A DNA stretch of 64,000 bases from Theocolax elegans (taxonomy: Eukaryota; Arthropoda; Insecta; Hymenoptera; Cerocephalidae), in NCBI GenBank assembly GCA_026168455.1, contig JANSJX010000008.1, forward strand, positions 1,516,001 through 1,580,000. Direction: 5' to 3'. The position numbers and the translations under genes were made by a program. The notes beneath the pieces were generated by a model. The model was not told where the DNA came from and made no database searches. It worked only from the letters and a program-made list of their open reading frames with translations. This document shows positions 35,387-46,575 of this stretch, one piece after another (position 1 is the stretch's first letter; the number at the start of each line of letters is the position of its first letter).

Positions 35387-38300
35387 TTAAGATACATTTT
35401 CGTCGAGGGTTAACAATGGGCAAACGCGAGCAATATGTCTACGCAAGATCGTAGATGTTGTTTTGACAGTAACGACACGTACCAATCCGTCGGGTCCCGG
35501 ATGAACTTCGATAACTCGTCCAAGGGGCCATTTAGAAGGTGGGTAGCGGTCGTCTCTTAGTAAGACTAATTGGCCTACTGAAAAGTTTTCTGTCGGAGTT
35601 TTCCACTTAGAGCGTTCTTGCAAATACTGAAGGTATTCAGAAGACCATCGCCTCCAAAATTGCTGCCGTATACGTTGAAGTAATTGAAATCGATTCAATT
35701 GGTTAATCGGGACTGCTGAGTCATCGGCATCTGGGATTAGAGATGATGTTGTCCCGATCAAAAAATGAGATGGAGTAAGAGCTTCCAAATCATCGACATC
35801 TGCTTTCATTGGACAAAGAGGGCGAGAGTTAAGGCAAGCTTCAATTTCTACAAGCAGAGTAGATAATTCTTCAAAGGTGAGAGTATGTTCACCGATAACT
35901 CTCTTCAAATGATGCTTAGTGGATTTGACTCCGGCTTCCCATAGTCCGCCATAATGAGGCGTATTTGGTGGTATAAATGTCCACTCAGTACCATCGTTGG
36001 CTAGTTGAGCGGCGGTTTCTTTGTAAAAGGTGGATGCAGCCTGAAACATGTTCCGCAACTCCTTGTCTGCTCCATGGAAAGTGGTGGCATTGTCGCTGTA
36101 AAGCCTTTGGCAGATACCACGTCGTCCAACAAAACGGCGATACGCCGAGATAAAGCTACTTGTGGTCAGGTCGCTGACGAGTTCTAGGTGTATGGCTCTT
36201 GTGGCGAAGCAAATAAATAGCGCTATATACCCCTTATAGGATCGATGTCCTCGACCTTTAGTGGTGCGAATCGCGATAGGGCCTGCATAGTCAAGGCCGG
36301 TTGATGAAAAGGGACGACCTGCCGTTACTCGAGCCGCCGGGAGGTCTCCCATCATTTGATGAGCAAAGTGCGGTTTAACGCGTTGACATGGTACGCAGTT
36401 TCTTATGACAGTTTTAATTAAGCGATTTCGACCTAACACCCATACATTCTGCTGTAAAAGACTCAAGGTTAGAGTAGGACCGCCATGAAGGGATAATGAA
36501 TGTGCATGCTTTACGAAGAGGCGGCTTAGATGTGACCGATACGGTAGGATAGGTGGATGCTTTTGTGAGTAGGTTAACTGCGAATTAATTAAACGTCCAC
36601 CGACACGTATTATGCCACCTTCAATGACCGGGTTAAGTTTACTTAACGGACTGCTCTTGGTCACCATTTGTCCAGTTCGCAATAATTTTAATTCTTTTTT
36701 AAATGCGCTTGCTTGTGCTAATCGAATGACCGTATCACGAGCTTCTGATAATTCGATTGAAGTTAAAAACGAGGTGTAAGCAGGACGATTGGCTTTACGT
36801 AAACGTAGATTTATTATCGGCCTACGGCAGTATGCTACGACGCGAATAAGCCGACTTAGTGTCGAATAACGATTCAACCATTCCGATTCTAGTTGTTCAG
36901 CTTGAACATGCAAATTCTGCGCTACTATCGGGGATTGAGGCCATTCTTGCGCGGTGCGAGCCAGCCAGGTGGGGCCGTGCCACCAAAGATCACATTTTAT
37001 AAGTTCATCTACGCTTGTACCGCGAGTACCCAAATCTGCGGGGTTATCTTTAGTTGGTACATGTCCCCATATTGCCGTCGGTAATTCGGTTTGTATGAAG
37101 GATACGCGATTAGCAACGAACGTTTTCCAGTGACACGGATGCTTAGCTAGCCATGTTAATACTATTTGACTATCAGTCCAAGCATAAATCGGTAAGTTTT
37201 TAATGAACTCCAATTTCTTTAAATTAAAGATGAGTTTAACTAGTAAATCGGCGCCGCAAAGTTCTAAATTCGGTACGCTAACAGTTTTTACCGGTGCTAC
37301 TCGTGTCTTAGCGGCAATTAATGAAATTTGAATTCCACCTGCGTCATCTTCACAACGAAGATAGACAGCCGCTGCATAAGCTCGCGTTGACGCATCAGAA
37401 AAACCGTGTATCTGATAAGACTGGTTGTTTGACGAACCTAACCAACGAGCGATCGATAAGCAGGATAGATTTTTTAATGAAAAGCAATACTCTTGCCATT
37501 GCGCGCGAACACTGTCCGGTAACTGTGCGTCCCAATCGCACTTTAAAATCCATAAATCTTGCATAAGGATTTTCGCGACTACTGTAATCGGAGAGAGCCA
37601 GCCCAAGGGGTCAAAAAGTCGCGCAATGCTCGATAGTACCGCGCGTTTAGTTGAGGCTGCACTAGCCGCTTCAATGTCGAATGGACAAAAACTAAATTCA
37701 TCGGTATTTGGGTTCCATCGTACACCTAAAGTTTTCACAGAATCATCGCTATTAATTTCCTTTACGATATTAATGGGTTCTCGAGTTTTTGGCAACAAGT
37801 TTGAATGGTTTGCGGCCCATTTGTCCAATTCTATACCTCCCGAGGTTAATAAGCGAATCAGTTGATCGCGTTTTTCTATTGCTACCGATAGCTCGTCTGC
37901 ACCGCAAAACGCGTCGTCCACGTAAGTATTCTCGATAAGGCAACGGGAGCCCAGCGGAAACTGAATACTTTGATCCTCAGCTAATTGCTTAAGTGTGCGG
38001 ATTGCTAGATAAGGAGCGCACGCGGTTCCGTAAGTCACGGTTGTAAGTCGAAATTCGATTGGGGAATCTTCGGCGCGGGGCGCCCATAAAATGCGCTGGT
38101 AGTCTTGGTCGTAAGGATGTACTCGTATTTGCCGGAACATTTTTACAATATCCGCGGTAAAGGCATATCGATACCTTCGCCAATTTAATAGAATTAATGC
38201 GAGATCATTTTGTAAAGAAGGCCCGGGAAGTAAAAATTGATTAAGTGAGTGTTGGGATCGAGTACGCCGTGAGGCGTCGAATACGACTCGAAGTTTCCAA

Positions 38301-40642
38301 TAATCCATAGAACTTTGTATTACCGCATGATGTGGTAGGTACCACGCTTGAGGGTTGTTTAATTCAGATGAAGGAACTCGCGACATATGACCTAAGCGTT
38401 CATACGTAGACATGAATTCGCGATATTCACTACTTAATCGAGGATCTTTAAGAAAACGGCGGTGCAAACTCTCGAGTGAACGTAATGCGAGTCGTCGGGT
38501 TTCGTAAGCAACCTTTGGTGGTTCTGATTTAAAGGGCAACCGTACCGTGTATCGTCCGTCGAGTTCTCGCTTGTGTGTTTCATTAAATAGATTTTCGCAT
38601 CTCTCTTCTTCCGGGTGTAATTTTTTAATACACTGTACGGATTCCTCTAGTTCCCAAAAAGTCTGCAGTTGTCTCTGTAATTCGTCGGTGGAAACACAAT
38701 GTAACGCGTTGACCGGAGCATTTTTTAACGCCGCCCGCCGTGGCGCGTCGCCACTAACTGTTCCTGAGATAATCCAGCCAAGGGCGGTATTTTGAGCTAT
38801 TAAATTAGTTGAATGGGACCGCTTTAATCCAGATCGTATCAATTGACCATACGCGTCAGCGCCTAAAATAATGTCTATCGAATCAGGAGTGTGAAAATAT
38901 GGATCCGCGAGTTCGAGGTCGTCGAAGGAACTTAACTCGATTTGCGTGACCTGTCGAGAGGGCAAGTGTGACGTCAATTTTGACAAGATAAATGCTTCTA
39001 TTGTTAATTGAAAGTCCGGTTGAGTTCGTGATTGGATTGTCAGTTGAGTCATACCACGAGTAGTTCCAGTAATGGTCGCGCCTAATCCGGATAACGATAC
39101 TTGAACCGAGCGCCTCGAGGCTCCCAGGAGTTGTACCATAGATTCGGTGACGAACGTAGCCTCTGAACCTTGATCGAATAGTGCGCGTGCGCGAGTCCGA
39201 ACACCCTGGCTATTAATAAGGATTATTTGTGCAGTCGCGAGTATAGTACAACGTTTCGACCTAGCGACATTAGCAGTTAATACCGCGACTGATTCCTCTG
39301 GGTTGATGTTGGCTCTCTGACTCGATTGACTTCTCGCGCCGTTAGTAGAAGTTGATGTTTGATTCAGTTGGTGTAAAAGAGTATGGTGCTTTCCGCGACA
39401 CTTCAAGCATCTACCATTCGAGGAGCATCCGATAATTTGATGATTACCCAGACAATTAAAACATAACTTCAATCGACGAACTGTTTTCTGCCGTTCCGTT
39501 AGAGATAATTTTATAAAATCAGGGCAACTATAAATTGAATGCGGCGCCTGGCAAAGAGTACATTTTCGGCTACTTGAGGATTCGTATTGACGTGTAGGAA
39601 GAGCGTGAAAAACTCTTTTTACCCTTGTCGTTGTTCTCACCTCCGGTACGGTTCTGGAGTCATTTCTGGGTTCCGCGGCAATGACGTTAAGAGCCCGAGC
39701 TCGTTTCTCAAGAAATTTAGCAAGATCAGTGAACTTCGGAAAGCGCGAGAGTGGATCGCGGTCGGTATCGTGAGTTTGATTGTCGTCAATTATTTGCTGA
39801 TCTATGGCACTTATTTCAGATTCCCATAACATTCGAGAATCGGGATCGAGTTTATTAGCAATCAAAAACACGAGCATGAAGTTGCAGTGTTGCACGGGCA
39901 TTTTTAAGTTTTCTAGTGCGCGTACAATTAATTGTGCTTCGTCGGTAAACGATCTCAATTCCCGAGCCGTACCTCGTTTTAACTGTGGTAAATTCACAAG
40001 CGCGTGCAAATGATTATTAACTGTAATACGAGGATTATAAAACCGATTTCTTAAAGTTTGCCAAGTCGATCTATAATTAGCATTAGTAATTGTAACGTTC
40101 TTTATTAAATCCGCGGCGGAACCAGTGAGGCATGACTTAAGATATTGCAATTTCGTCGCGTCGGAGATGTGCGGCACATCATGCACTAATGACGAGAACA
40201 AATCGTAAAAATTATCCCAGTCCTCAAACCGTCCTGAGAATGTGGGGAGGTCGAGCTTCGGAAGCTTCGCGGGACGCTGCTGTGTGTCTACACTATCTTC
40301 GTCTCGATTTCTAACTAGTCTAGCGCGGTCATTAATTCGTGCTTGAAGATCTAAGAGTATACCTAAAAATTCATCTCGAGTTTCTTCGTATAGAACTTGC
40401 ATATCTTCAAATTCACGCTCAGTTACATACGGATCATTCTTCGCGTCATCTTTAATGATAATTTCCCCATGAGTTTTTCGCGTTTCAAGCCATATTTGAT
40501 CGATCGCGTCAATTCTCGATTGTACGATATTCCCAGTTAGCGTATCGCGTGGTTTCTCAGTTAAGCGGGTTCGAATGGACTTTATTTCAAGCATGCGTTC
40601 GCGTTGCAAAGGTATTAGTTTTTTCCAAGAGGTCGGCGCCAT
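35387..40642 (-). CDS. BEL/Pao Gag-Pol polyprotein, 1751 aa, intact
   Basis: A single uninterrupted frame starts at an ATG in a good context (ACAATGG). Gag: a DUF1759-like domain at about 130-320, then three zinc knuckles, C361-C364-H368-C373, C394-C397-H401-C406 and a variant C412-C415-H419/420-H424. Protease: A-L-F-D-Q-G-S, with D490 as the likely catalytic Asp; the third-position residue is Q rather than the common S/T. Reverse transcriptase: about 700-960 with Y-V-D-D at 907-910. RNase H: D1083, E1127, D1157 and D1203. Integrase: zinc site H1381, H1386, C1416, C1419, then core D1451, D1517 and E1569. A DUF5641-like tail spans about 1655-1745. All catalytic residues are in place, so the protein is predicted to be active. 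It acts in cytoplasmic particles and then in nuclear integration. Confidence 0.97.
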   Translation of the reverse strand: MAPTSWKKLIPLQRERMLEIKSIRTRLTEKPRDTLTGNIVQSRIDAIDQIWLETRKTHGEIIIKDDAKNDPYVTEREFEDMQVLYEETRDEFLGILLDLQARINDRARLVRNRDEDSVDTQQRPAKLPKLDLPTFSGRFEDWDNFYDLFSSLVHDVPHISDATKLQYLKSCLTGSAADLIKNVTITNANYRSTWQTLRNRFYNPRITVNNHLHALVNLPQLKRGTARELRSFTDEAQLIVRALENLKMPVQHCNFMLVFLIANKLDPDSRMLWESEISAIDQQIIDDNQTHDTDRDPLSRFPKFTDLAKFLEKRARALNVIAAEPRNDSRTVPEVRTTTRVKRVFHALPTRQYESSSSRKCTLCQAPHSIYSCPDFIKLSLTERQKTVRRLKLCFNCLGNHQIIGCSSNGRCLKCRGKHHTLLHQLNQTSTSTNGARSQSSQRANINPEESVAVLTANVARSKRCTILATAQIILINSQGVRTRARALFDQGSEATFVTESMVQLLGASRRSVQVSLSGLGATITGTTRGMTQLTIQSRTQPDFQLTIEAFILSKLTSHLPSRQVTQIELSSFDDLELADPYFHTPDSIDIILGADAYGQLIRSGLKRSHSTNLIAQNTALGWIISGTVSGDAPRRAALKNAPVNALHCVSTDELQRQLQTFWELEESVQCIKKLHPEEERCENLFNETHKRELDGRYTVRLPFKSEPPKVAYETRRLALRSLESLHRRFLKDPRLSSEYREFMSTYERLGHMSRVPSSELNNPQAWYLPHHAVIQSSMDYWKLRVVFDASRRTRSQHSLNQFLLPGPSLQNDLALILLNWRRYRYAFTADIVKMFRQIRVHPYDQDYQRILWAPRAEDSPIEFRLTTVTYGTACAPYLAIRTLKQLAEDQSIQFPLGSRCLIENTYVDDAFCGADELSVAIEKRDQLIRLLTSGGIELDKWAANHSNLLPKTREPINIVKEINSDDSVKTLGVRWNPNTDEFSFCPFDIEAASAASTKRAVLSSIARLFDPLGWLSPITVVAKILMQDLWILKCDWDAQLPDSVRAQWQEYCFSLKNLSCLSIARWLGSSNNQSYQIHGFSDASTRAYAAAVYLRCEDDAGGIQISLIAAKTRVAPVKTVSVPNLELCGADLLVKLIFNLKKLEFIKNLPIYAWTDSQIVLTWLAKHPCHWKTFVANRVSFIQTELPTAIWGHVPTKDNPADLGTRGTSVDELIKCDLWWHGPTWLARTAQEWPQSPIVAQNLHVQAEQLESEWLNRYSTLSRLIRVVAYCRRPIINLRLRKANRPAYTSFLTSIELSEARDTVIRLAQASAFKKELKLLRTGQMVTKSSPLSKLNPVIEGGIIRVGGRLINSQLTYSQKHPPILPYRSHLSRLFVKHAHSLSLHGGPTLTLSLLQQNVWVLGRNRLIKTVIRNCVPCQRVKPHFAHQMMGDLPAARVTAGRPFSSTGLDYAGPIAIRTTKGRGHRSYKGYIALFICFATRAIHLELVSDLTTSSFISAYRRFVGRRGICQRLYSDNATTFHGADKELRNMFQAASTFYKETAAQLANDGTEWTFIPPNTPHYGGLWEAGVKSTKHHLKRVIGEHTLTFEELSTLLVEIEACLNSRPLCPMKADVDDLEALTPSHFLIGTTSSLIPDADDSAVPINQLNRFQLLQRIRQQFWRRWSSEYLQYLQERSKWKTPTENFSVGQLVLLRDDRYPPSKWPLGRVIEVHPGPDGLVRVVTVKTTSTILRRHIARVCPLLTLDENVS

Positions 40643-40953
40643 TGTTTATGGTTCCTTTTAGTCGAAAAACGATTAAAAAACTTTTTTATTGTTGATTAAA
40701 TTAAATTATTATCAAAATTCTCTTTGTCTTCGTTAATGCAAGCGCGAGAAACTATACAATCAAAGTAGAAGCCGAATAACAAGGTTAACTTTAAATTTTC
40801 GTGTTACGCATCAAGAAGTAGGAAGGTACCGAAAATTAGAAAAAAAATGAGGAAAAATAGCAGAATGTATGGTTTACAAATTATACTAATAAATAATAAA
40901 CACTACCTTCTGTGCAATGCAAAAGTTCTTACATTTAATCAATTACAATCCCT

Positions 40954-40971
40954 TCCTCACCCGGGGCACCA
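40954..40971 (-). other. Primer-binding site of the BEL/Pao element
   Basis: Three bases after the 5' LTR, the element strand reads TGGTGCCCCGGGTGAGGA. It begins with TGG, complementary to a tRNA 3' CCA end. I cannot assign the tRNA species from memory. Confidence 0.75.
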
Positions 40972-40974
40972 AAA

Positions 40975-41883
40975 TGTTTACAGATTTATAAACTTAATGA
41001 AAAGGTTTGGTGAGGTTTAGTTAGGGATTAAGAAATAAAACAAAACATTTCGCGGTTGAACAGAAAGTAAATTTATTGGGACTGGCTAGAAAAAACTCTC
41101 CTCGAGAAGGAGAGAAAAAGCCGTGCAATGTCCTTTTCAAAATAATACAAATGCGCTTACAAAAAAACTTAATGCTAGAACTTACGCAGGTTTCGCTATA
41201 ACGGCGGATACCGCCAGAGGAGCGCTCCTTTTGAACGAGATCCCAAAATACTTCTGCGTCCAGAAGCTGGGGCTGAGTATGCGTTTGTGCATCTACAGCG
41301 AAGAAGAGTCGTTCTCAGACGACGAGTCTAGGCTCACAGAATGCACGGAATCACACGCACAGAAACCGCACGCACAGTGAAAAAGAGTTAATTGTAGAGT
41401 CGTTCTCGGACGAGTCTAAGCTCACACAAGTTACATACACAGAATATCGAAAAATGCCGAACGCGGTATAAAGGCGATGGATCTGCGGAACCGAGGTTCG
41501 AACTAGACGGACAACAACGACTGAATGTCTCCTCCACGCTCGCATTCTGACGCTATCCCTTTCGCCCTGTGTCATCGTGGAGGGGAGGATGGGAATCACC
41601 CGCTTGCAGGTATGTGCTTTCCGGGGTCTCGAGCTGCGAGAGGAGCCGTCTCCGTCGCGTGGGTTTTCCCAGTAATAACCCACACGTGTTACGAGTGCAG
41701 ATGTCTGCATGCAAGTTTCGGACAAGTTCGAGCCGGCTGCGAACAGGGAAAGGAAGGTTTATGAAGGTTGAAACGGTATCGAGGCCCATCGTCAACGCTA
41801 ATCGTTAGAAGGACGTAGAGAGCGAGCGAGACAGAAAGAAAAAGAGAAAGAAAAAATGTACCGTTTTGTGTAGTTTACAAACA
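40975..41883 (-). repeat. 5' LTR of the BEL/Pao element
   Basis: It appears identical to the 3' LTR. It contains the presumed promoter and the R/U5 region. Confidence 0.97.
41518..41525 (-). promoter_or_regulatory. Initiator-like sequence in the 5' LTR
   Basis: On the element strand TTCAGTCG fits the arthropod initiator (TCAGT) with A+1 at 41522. No TATA box precedes it on this strand. TATA-less initiator promoters are common in insect LTR elements. This is a sequence guess only. Confidence 0.3.
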
Positions 41884-41888
41884 AATAA
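41884..41888. repeat. Target-site duplication, right (AATAA)
   Basis: Pairs with 34390-34394. Confidence 0.9.
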
Positions 41889-42256
41889 CTTTTTACCAAA
41901 TTACAGGCCAATAATATCACTGTAATCATTAAAAATTAATTGATGCAAGGTATTTTTTAAACTTTTCCTTGAAAAAGTCTATCGTAGCGTGGTCGCCATA
42001 TTTCAACTTTCAATATTGCCATATACCTTGTGTATATTTGTTTTTGATATTAAGAAATTTAACCCAGATGGTAACGTTTTACAGAATTTTTGGAGAAAAA
42101 GTTATATTAGATTTTATACAAACAACTTGACAGATTTTAGGATAAATAGTTTCAAAAATATTTTTTTAAAAAAAAATTGAAATTTTTGTATATCACCTGC
42201 TTCTGGAAAACATCTCCAATCTTTGTACAAAAAATTTGGTTCTGTTTTAAATTTTG

Positions 42257-42775
42257 GCCAGACCCCTGGTAGGAATCGTCTCCATTTTCTTAGTAGTAAC
42301 AAGCTTGTTTCGAAAAAATGGACTTGTGAACATTTTTATTTCTGCGATGAAACGCATTTTACAACATTATTTTATCAAGATCAGTCTATTTCCTAGCCAG
42401 AAAGATAAGTTCCTCGGCATTTTGATCTGAAATAAGTTGCCTGGCTCGTTCTAGCCCAAGAAAAGGCTTGTAAGATAGATTCGGTTCGATTTTAAGAAAA
42501 ATTCGTGAAATATATTTTGAACGGTGATTCGTAGAAAGTAAACAATCGCCAAATCATATCTGCAATTAGGAAACCGATCGAATTTGACCAATGACAACAT
42601 AAAGGCCACCGATATATTTACTCAAAATATTTAAAGGTTGCGGACACTTCATTAAATGGGCGATAATGTGAAAAAAAGCGTTTTACTTCCATACCAGAAA
42701 CTAGCCATTTTACATACCGAGTAAATGGCTATACACCCCATTTTTCTCCGATACAATTCTTACCAGGAACCAGTC
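42257..42775. mobile_element. Old TIR element, copy 2 (relative at 31.64 kb)
   Basis: It begins GACCCCTGGTAGGAAT and ends AATTCTTACCAGGAAC. It shares ordered internal landmarks with 31638-32206 but is strongly diverged. Confidence 0.5.
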
Positions 42776-45765
42776 GATGTGCAATTACCCGTATTTTATA
42801 TCCAACTTTTTTTTTAATTTTGCTATTTTACTTTATGTGCTTATATAATATGATTAGTTTTTTGTTCAATTTCACGTTCAAACGTAATTTCAACGAAAAA
42901 GAAAGCAAAGAAAACATGTTGAAACAATTAAAGATGTATAAATTCACTCGTGGAAAAAAACAGTCGTGACGTTGAAATATTCATTGTATATACGAATTCA
43001 CCGTGATATTACTTTTTCAATATTTAATTCAAGTAGACGTGAAGACGAAGCAACCTATGTATGTGAGAGGTTAGATTACATTTTAGTAAACACTTACGAC
43101 AAATGCAAATTTAATTCCCATCATGCTTGTGTATAAATAAATTTATATTGACGATTTGCAATTTATCTTTAATGTTGCATTTTTTTATACCAATTAATAT
43201 GTTGAATCAGCTTATATCGCACAAAAACTTTATTTAGGCTGACTGCAATCGTCCAATTTTTTACGAGGCATATACAAATAACACTAGCGCAACTAATAAA
43301 CGATGAGTAATATTCGAGTGATTAACGTAGAGTTAAAAGTAATGTTGAACCTGATTAATTATACTCGACGTGACTACAGATAGACAATTAAAACTGCTAT
43401 TTTAGGTCGAGGGGTTTTACGCTGTTTGAAAAGAAATCAAAGTAATTTTTAGTAATCTTGAAGTAATCTTTAATAATGTCTATTTACAAAAAATAACTTT
43501 ATTTACAAAGACTTCCGGGGATTTCTAAATGTTACCAAAGATTACCGAAGATGACACAAAAATCATAAAATACTCTAAAAACACTCGGAAATATTTTTTT
43601 TTATATTTTATATATTATTTTTATTTCTAAAAATATTTTAAGTATCGATCTTATAGATCTTTCGTAATATTTAGTAATCTTTATTAATTTTAGTTATTTT
43701 GTAATTTTAGAAATTTTAGTTATATATTTAGTTTTACTTATCTTTCGTTAGTTTTAAATTAGTAATTTTTAGTGATAATTAATCATCTTTAGCATTTTAT
43801 AGTGATCGATATTTAATGATAGATTTTTAATGATCTTTAATTATAATATTTAGCAATCTTTACTAATTTTCATAATTATTTATGAATATTCTTGTAATTT
43901 CCAAGGTACGTAACCTCCCAGTATCAAATCACGCACTGTCTTTTTATCATACTTACATATATTTCTTATACTGCATTCTCCTTCGCTCGATGCTCCAATA
44001 ATTCCAATAATCGAATTTGTCACATTTATCCAATAAATATCAAAGAAAATCATTTATTTCTTCTTTTGTTTTTTGCACGACCCCGACTGTTCGATGTACA
44101 TAAACTCCTTTTCCTATATACATTGTGCAATTATACGCGTTATTATATGCAACTGGAAACGCGGAGGCAATCATTGATAAACATTAACGAAGGCTGTAAA
44201 CATTTTGCTTTATGCCTCGCTAATAAGGAAGTTATTTGGGAAAGTTGGCGATCGTTATGTTCCGCGTTATCTCAACTAAATGATCACGCGACTTTATTCT
44301 ATCTATACAACGCGACTACGGACTTTACATTTTTTTTTCTCTTGCTTTCCGTAATAATACGAAATGATATATATATATAATATACCCGAGACTGACAACG
44401 ATGAAAATACCGTAAATCATCGTTATACCGATTGATTTTTAAATTAACCCTAATTACTACTGCGATATTTATGTGATGTGTATCACGGTTGACGAAACGT
44501 CAATTACGCGTTTACGTATAATTAAATTCTCGAACTGAGAACATTTCGATGATCTTTGATATACGATATAAATGTACAAACGAATCTTCGAGTATTGTAT
44601 ATATTTTTAATCGAATGACTTTTCACGAGTATTGGTAAGATGGGAATCCCAATTAAAAAGAAAAATAAATTGTTATTTTCCTTCGTTAAAAAGTATATGA
44701 TTTATATTGAGACTGGCAAATAATTTATTCAATATTCCAATTCGTATAATATAACAGTCTTTCAAATCAATATCCGATATATCTTACATAACGTTATTAC
44801 ATTTACGATTGATAATAAACCTCGATTCGTTGAGCTTGGAAAAATTCTTTTATTATATATATGTATGTATATGTATAAAAAAAATAATTGTCTGAATTTT
44901 ATTACCTATGTACACAGAACAAAAGAAATAATATCGTAATTTTCTAAATTACTGAACTATATCATATGCTTTCTTTAGTAATAAAAAAAAAACATTTTCA
45001 TACATATATCGATTTACAACGTACAATTAAATAATGGTATTTTTGTATTAAATACAAAACACATACACACATACTACTCTGTGTACTTATGGGTTATTAA
45101 TTTTCTATATATATATATATATATTATATGATTAATAATTCCTTAATATTATACAATTTTGATGATTATTATAATAAACTTAACGAATAATATGTACATT
45201 TATTTATTTACAAATGCAAACACGTAATATATGTATATAATTTAATACGTGTATACAAACGTAAGAAATGAGCAAATGAATTGTGATTATTATAATAACA
45301 TATACGATGATTAAAACGTTACGCATACATAAAGGCATTATGTCCGCTTTGTACAATTAAACGTGTATTACAGTTTCGATTTTGGAACGATAAAAATTAA
45401 ATGTTCAATTAAAAAAAAAAGATAATAGTGTACATACTCTGCTAGAAATGTTAACGGATTATTAGTTGATTTTGATGATTGAAAAAATTAAAAATAGATA
45501 TGTATAATGGATAAAAATTAACCCTTTTAGTTCGGAATTGATATGGAATATTTTCATATTTTTATTTATGAATCTATCGCTACGATTTTTTTAAAATATA
45601 GAATTGGTTTATTATACCATCTTATTGATCTAAAAATATTAACTAATAAAATATTTTTCTCTACTATTTTAAGTTTTTTAATTTAAAATTTTTCATCTAT
45701 AAATATTCACATTGTACAATATACATTGAGTTTGAAAGGGTTAAATATTTTTTTCACATAAACAT
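42776..45765. other. AT-rich non-coding; degenerate TAATCTTTA-type repeats at 43.43-43.90 kb
   Basis: Between 43430 and 43900 the motif TTTAGTAATCTT/TTTTAGTAATTT recurs many times with roughly 10- to 20-base spacing. A 104-codon frame at 44066-44380 has no recognisable features. Confidence 0.45.
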
Positions 45766-45905
45766 AAAATGAGAAAAAGTTTAGATTTAAAATTACAATA
45801 GTTTCCAGTTATAATGGTCGTAGTTTAATTTATAAATTTTAATGTAAACTATAGTGATTTTCCTCAGTTTGTCAATCTGTGATTTATTTACGAGAAACTA
45901 TACTG
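45766..45905. mobile_element. MITE of the CACTGAG-end family, copy 2 (short)
   Basis: ATGAGAAAAAGTTTAGAT at the left, TTTTCCTCAGTTTGTCAAT and GAGAAACTATA at the right match the 58.4-kb copy. The centre is deleted. Confidence 0.6.
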
Positions 45906-46542
45906 TACCGTAACATAACCAATTTCTGATCAGTTAAGACAAATGTCTTGATCACACTTTAGTACATGTAAAACTTAACGTTATATTCCATATTATATAT
46001 CGTAATATATGCAATTTAAAATTAATCCAACTTACCATGTATATTATTCTTCAAAATATTTTAATATTGAACAATTAGTTTCCAAGTGAGTCGTACTAAA
46101 AAATGATCAACAATCGAATGCTCATCAGGAATTAGCTACGATAATATAAAAGATTTTATAATTATTAGTACATAATTTCCTTCCGCGTATTGTAATATTG
46201 ATAATTGAATACAAGATCATAATTATAATAAAAAGATATTTTTAATAAACAATAAAAATACAAATAATTTAAAACAAAACGTTAAATTTCAAACCGGGTC
46301 ACTGTAAAATTAAGTTTCTTATATACGAGAAAGCTTGTACGTTAATTCGCTATGTCGATATAATTTTTAATCAAAGAAATTTACAACAGTGACAAGATAT
46401 TAACCTCTTTCACTTTACGCCAATAAATAATAATTAGCATTATCGTGTAAACCGTCAAATTAAATAATTTATTTATAACTTAATTTTTCTTTCGTCGCAT
46501 AGGAGGAAAATATGTATACACTCGCACTCACTCACACACACA

Positions 46543-46575
<33 letters not shown>

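Larger units (their letters stand above)
34395..41883 (-). mobile_element. Complete BEL/Pao LTR retrotransposon
   Basis: This 7489-bp element lies on the minus strand. In element order it carries the 5' LTR (41883-40975), a tRNA primer-binding site, a 330-bp leader, one Gag-Pol frame (40642-35387), a purine-rich tract and the 3' LTR (35303-34395). The two 909-bp LTRs look identical by eye and the flanks carry AATAA. The domain order Gag, protease, RT, RNase H, integrase and the tailing DUF5641-like domain is that of BEL/Pao (Belpaoviridae). No envelope-like frame is present: only 83 bp separate the stop from the 3' LTR. An intact frame with identical LTRs implies recent insertion. Confidence 0.97.

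Noticed and set aside
44066..44380. 104-codon plus-strand open frame
   Set aside because: The middle looks mildly protein-like, but no family, signal or splice context is visible and the tail is low-complexity.
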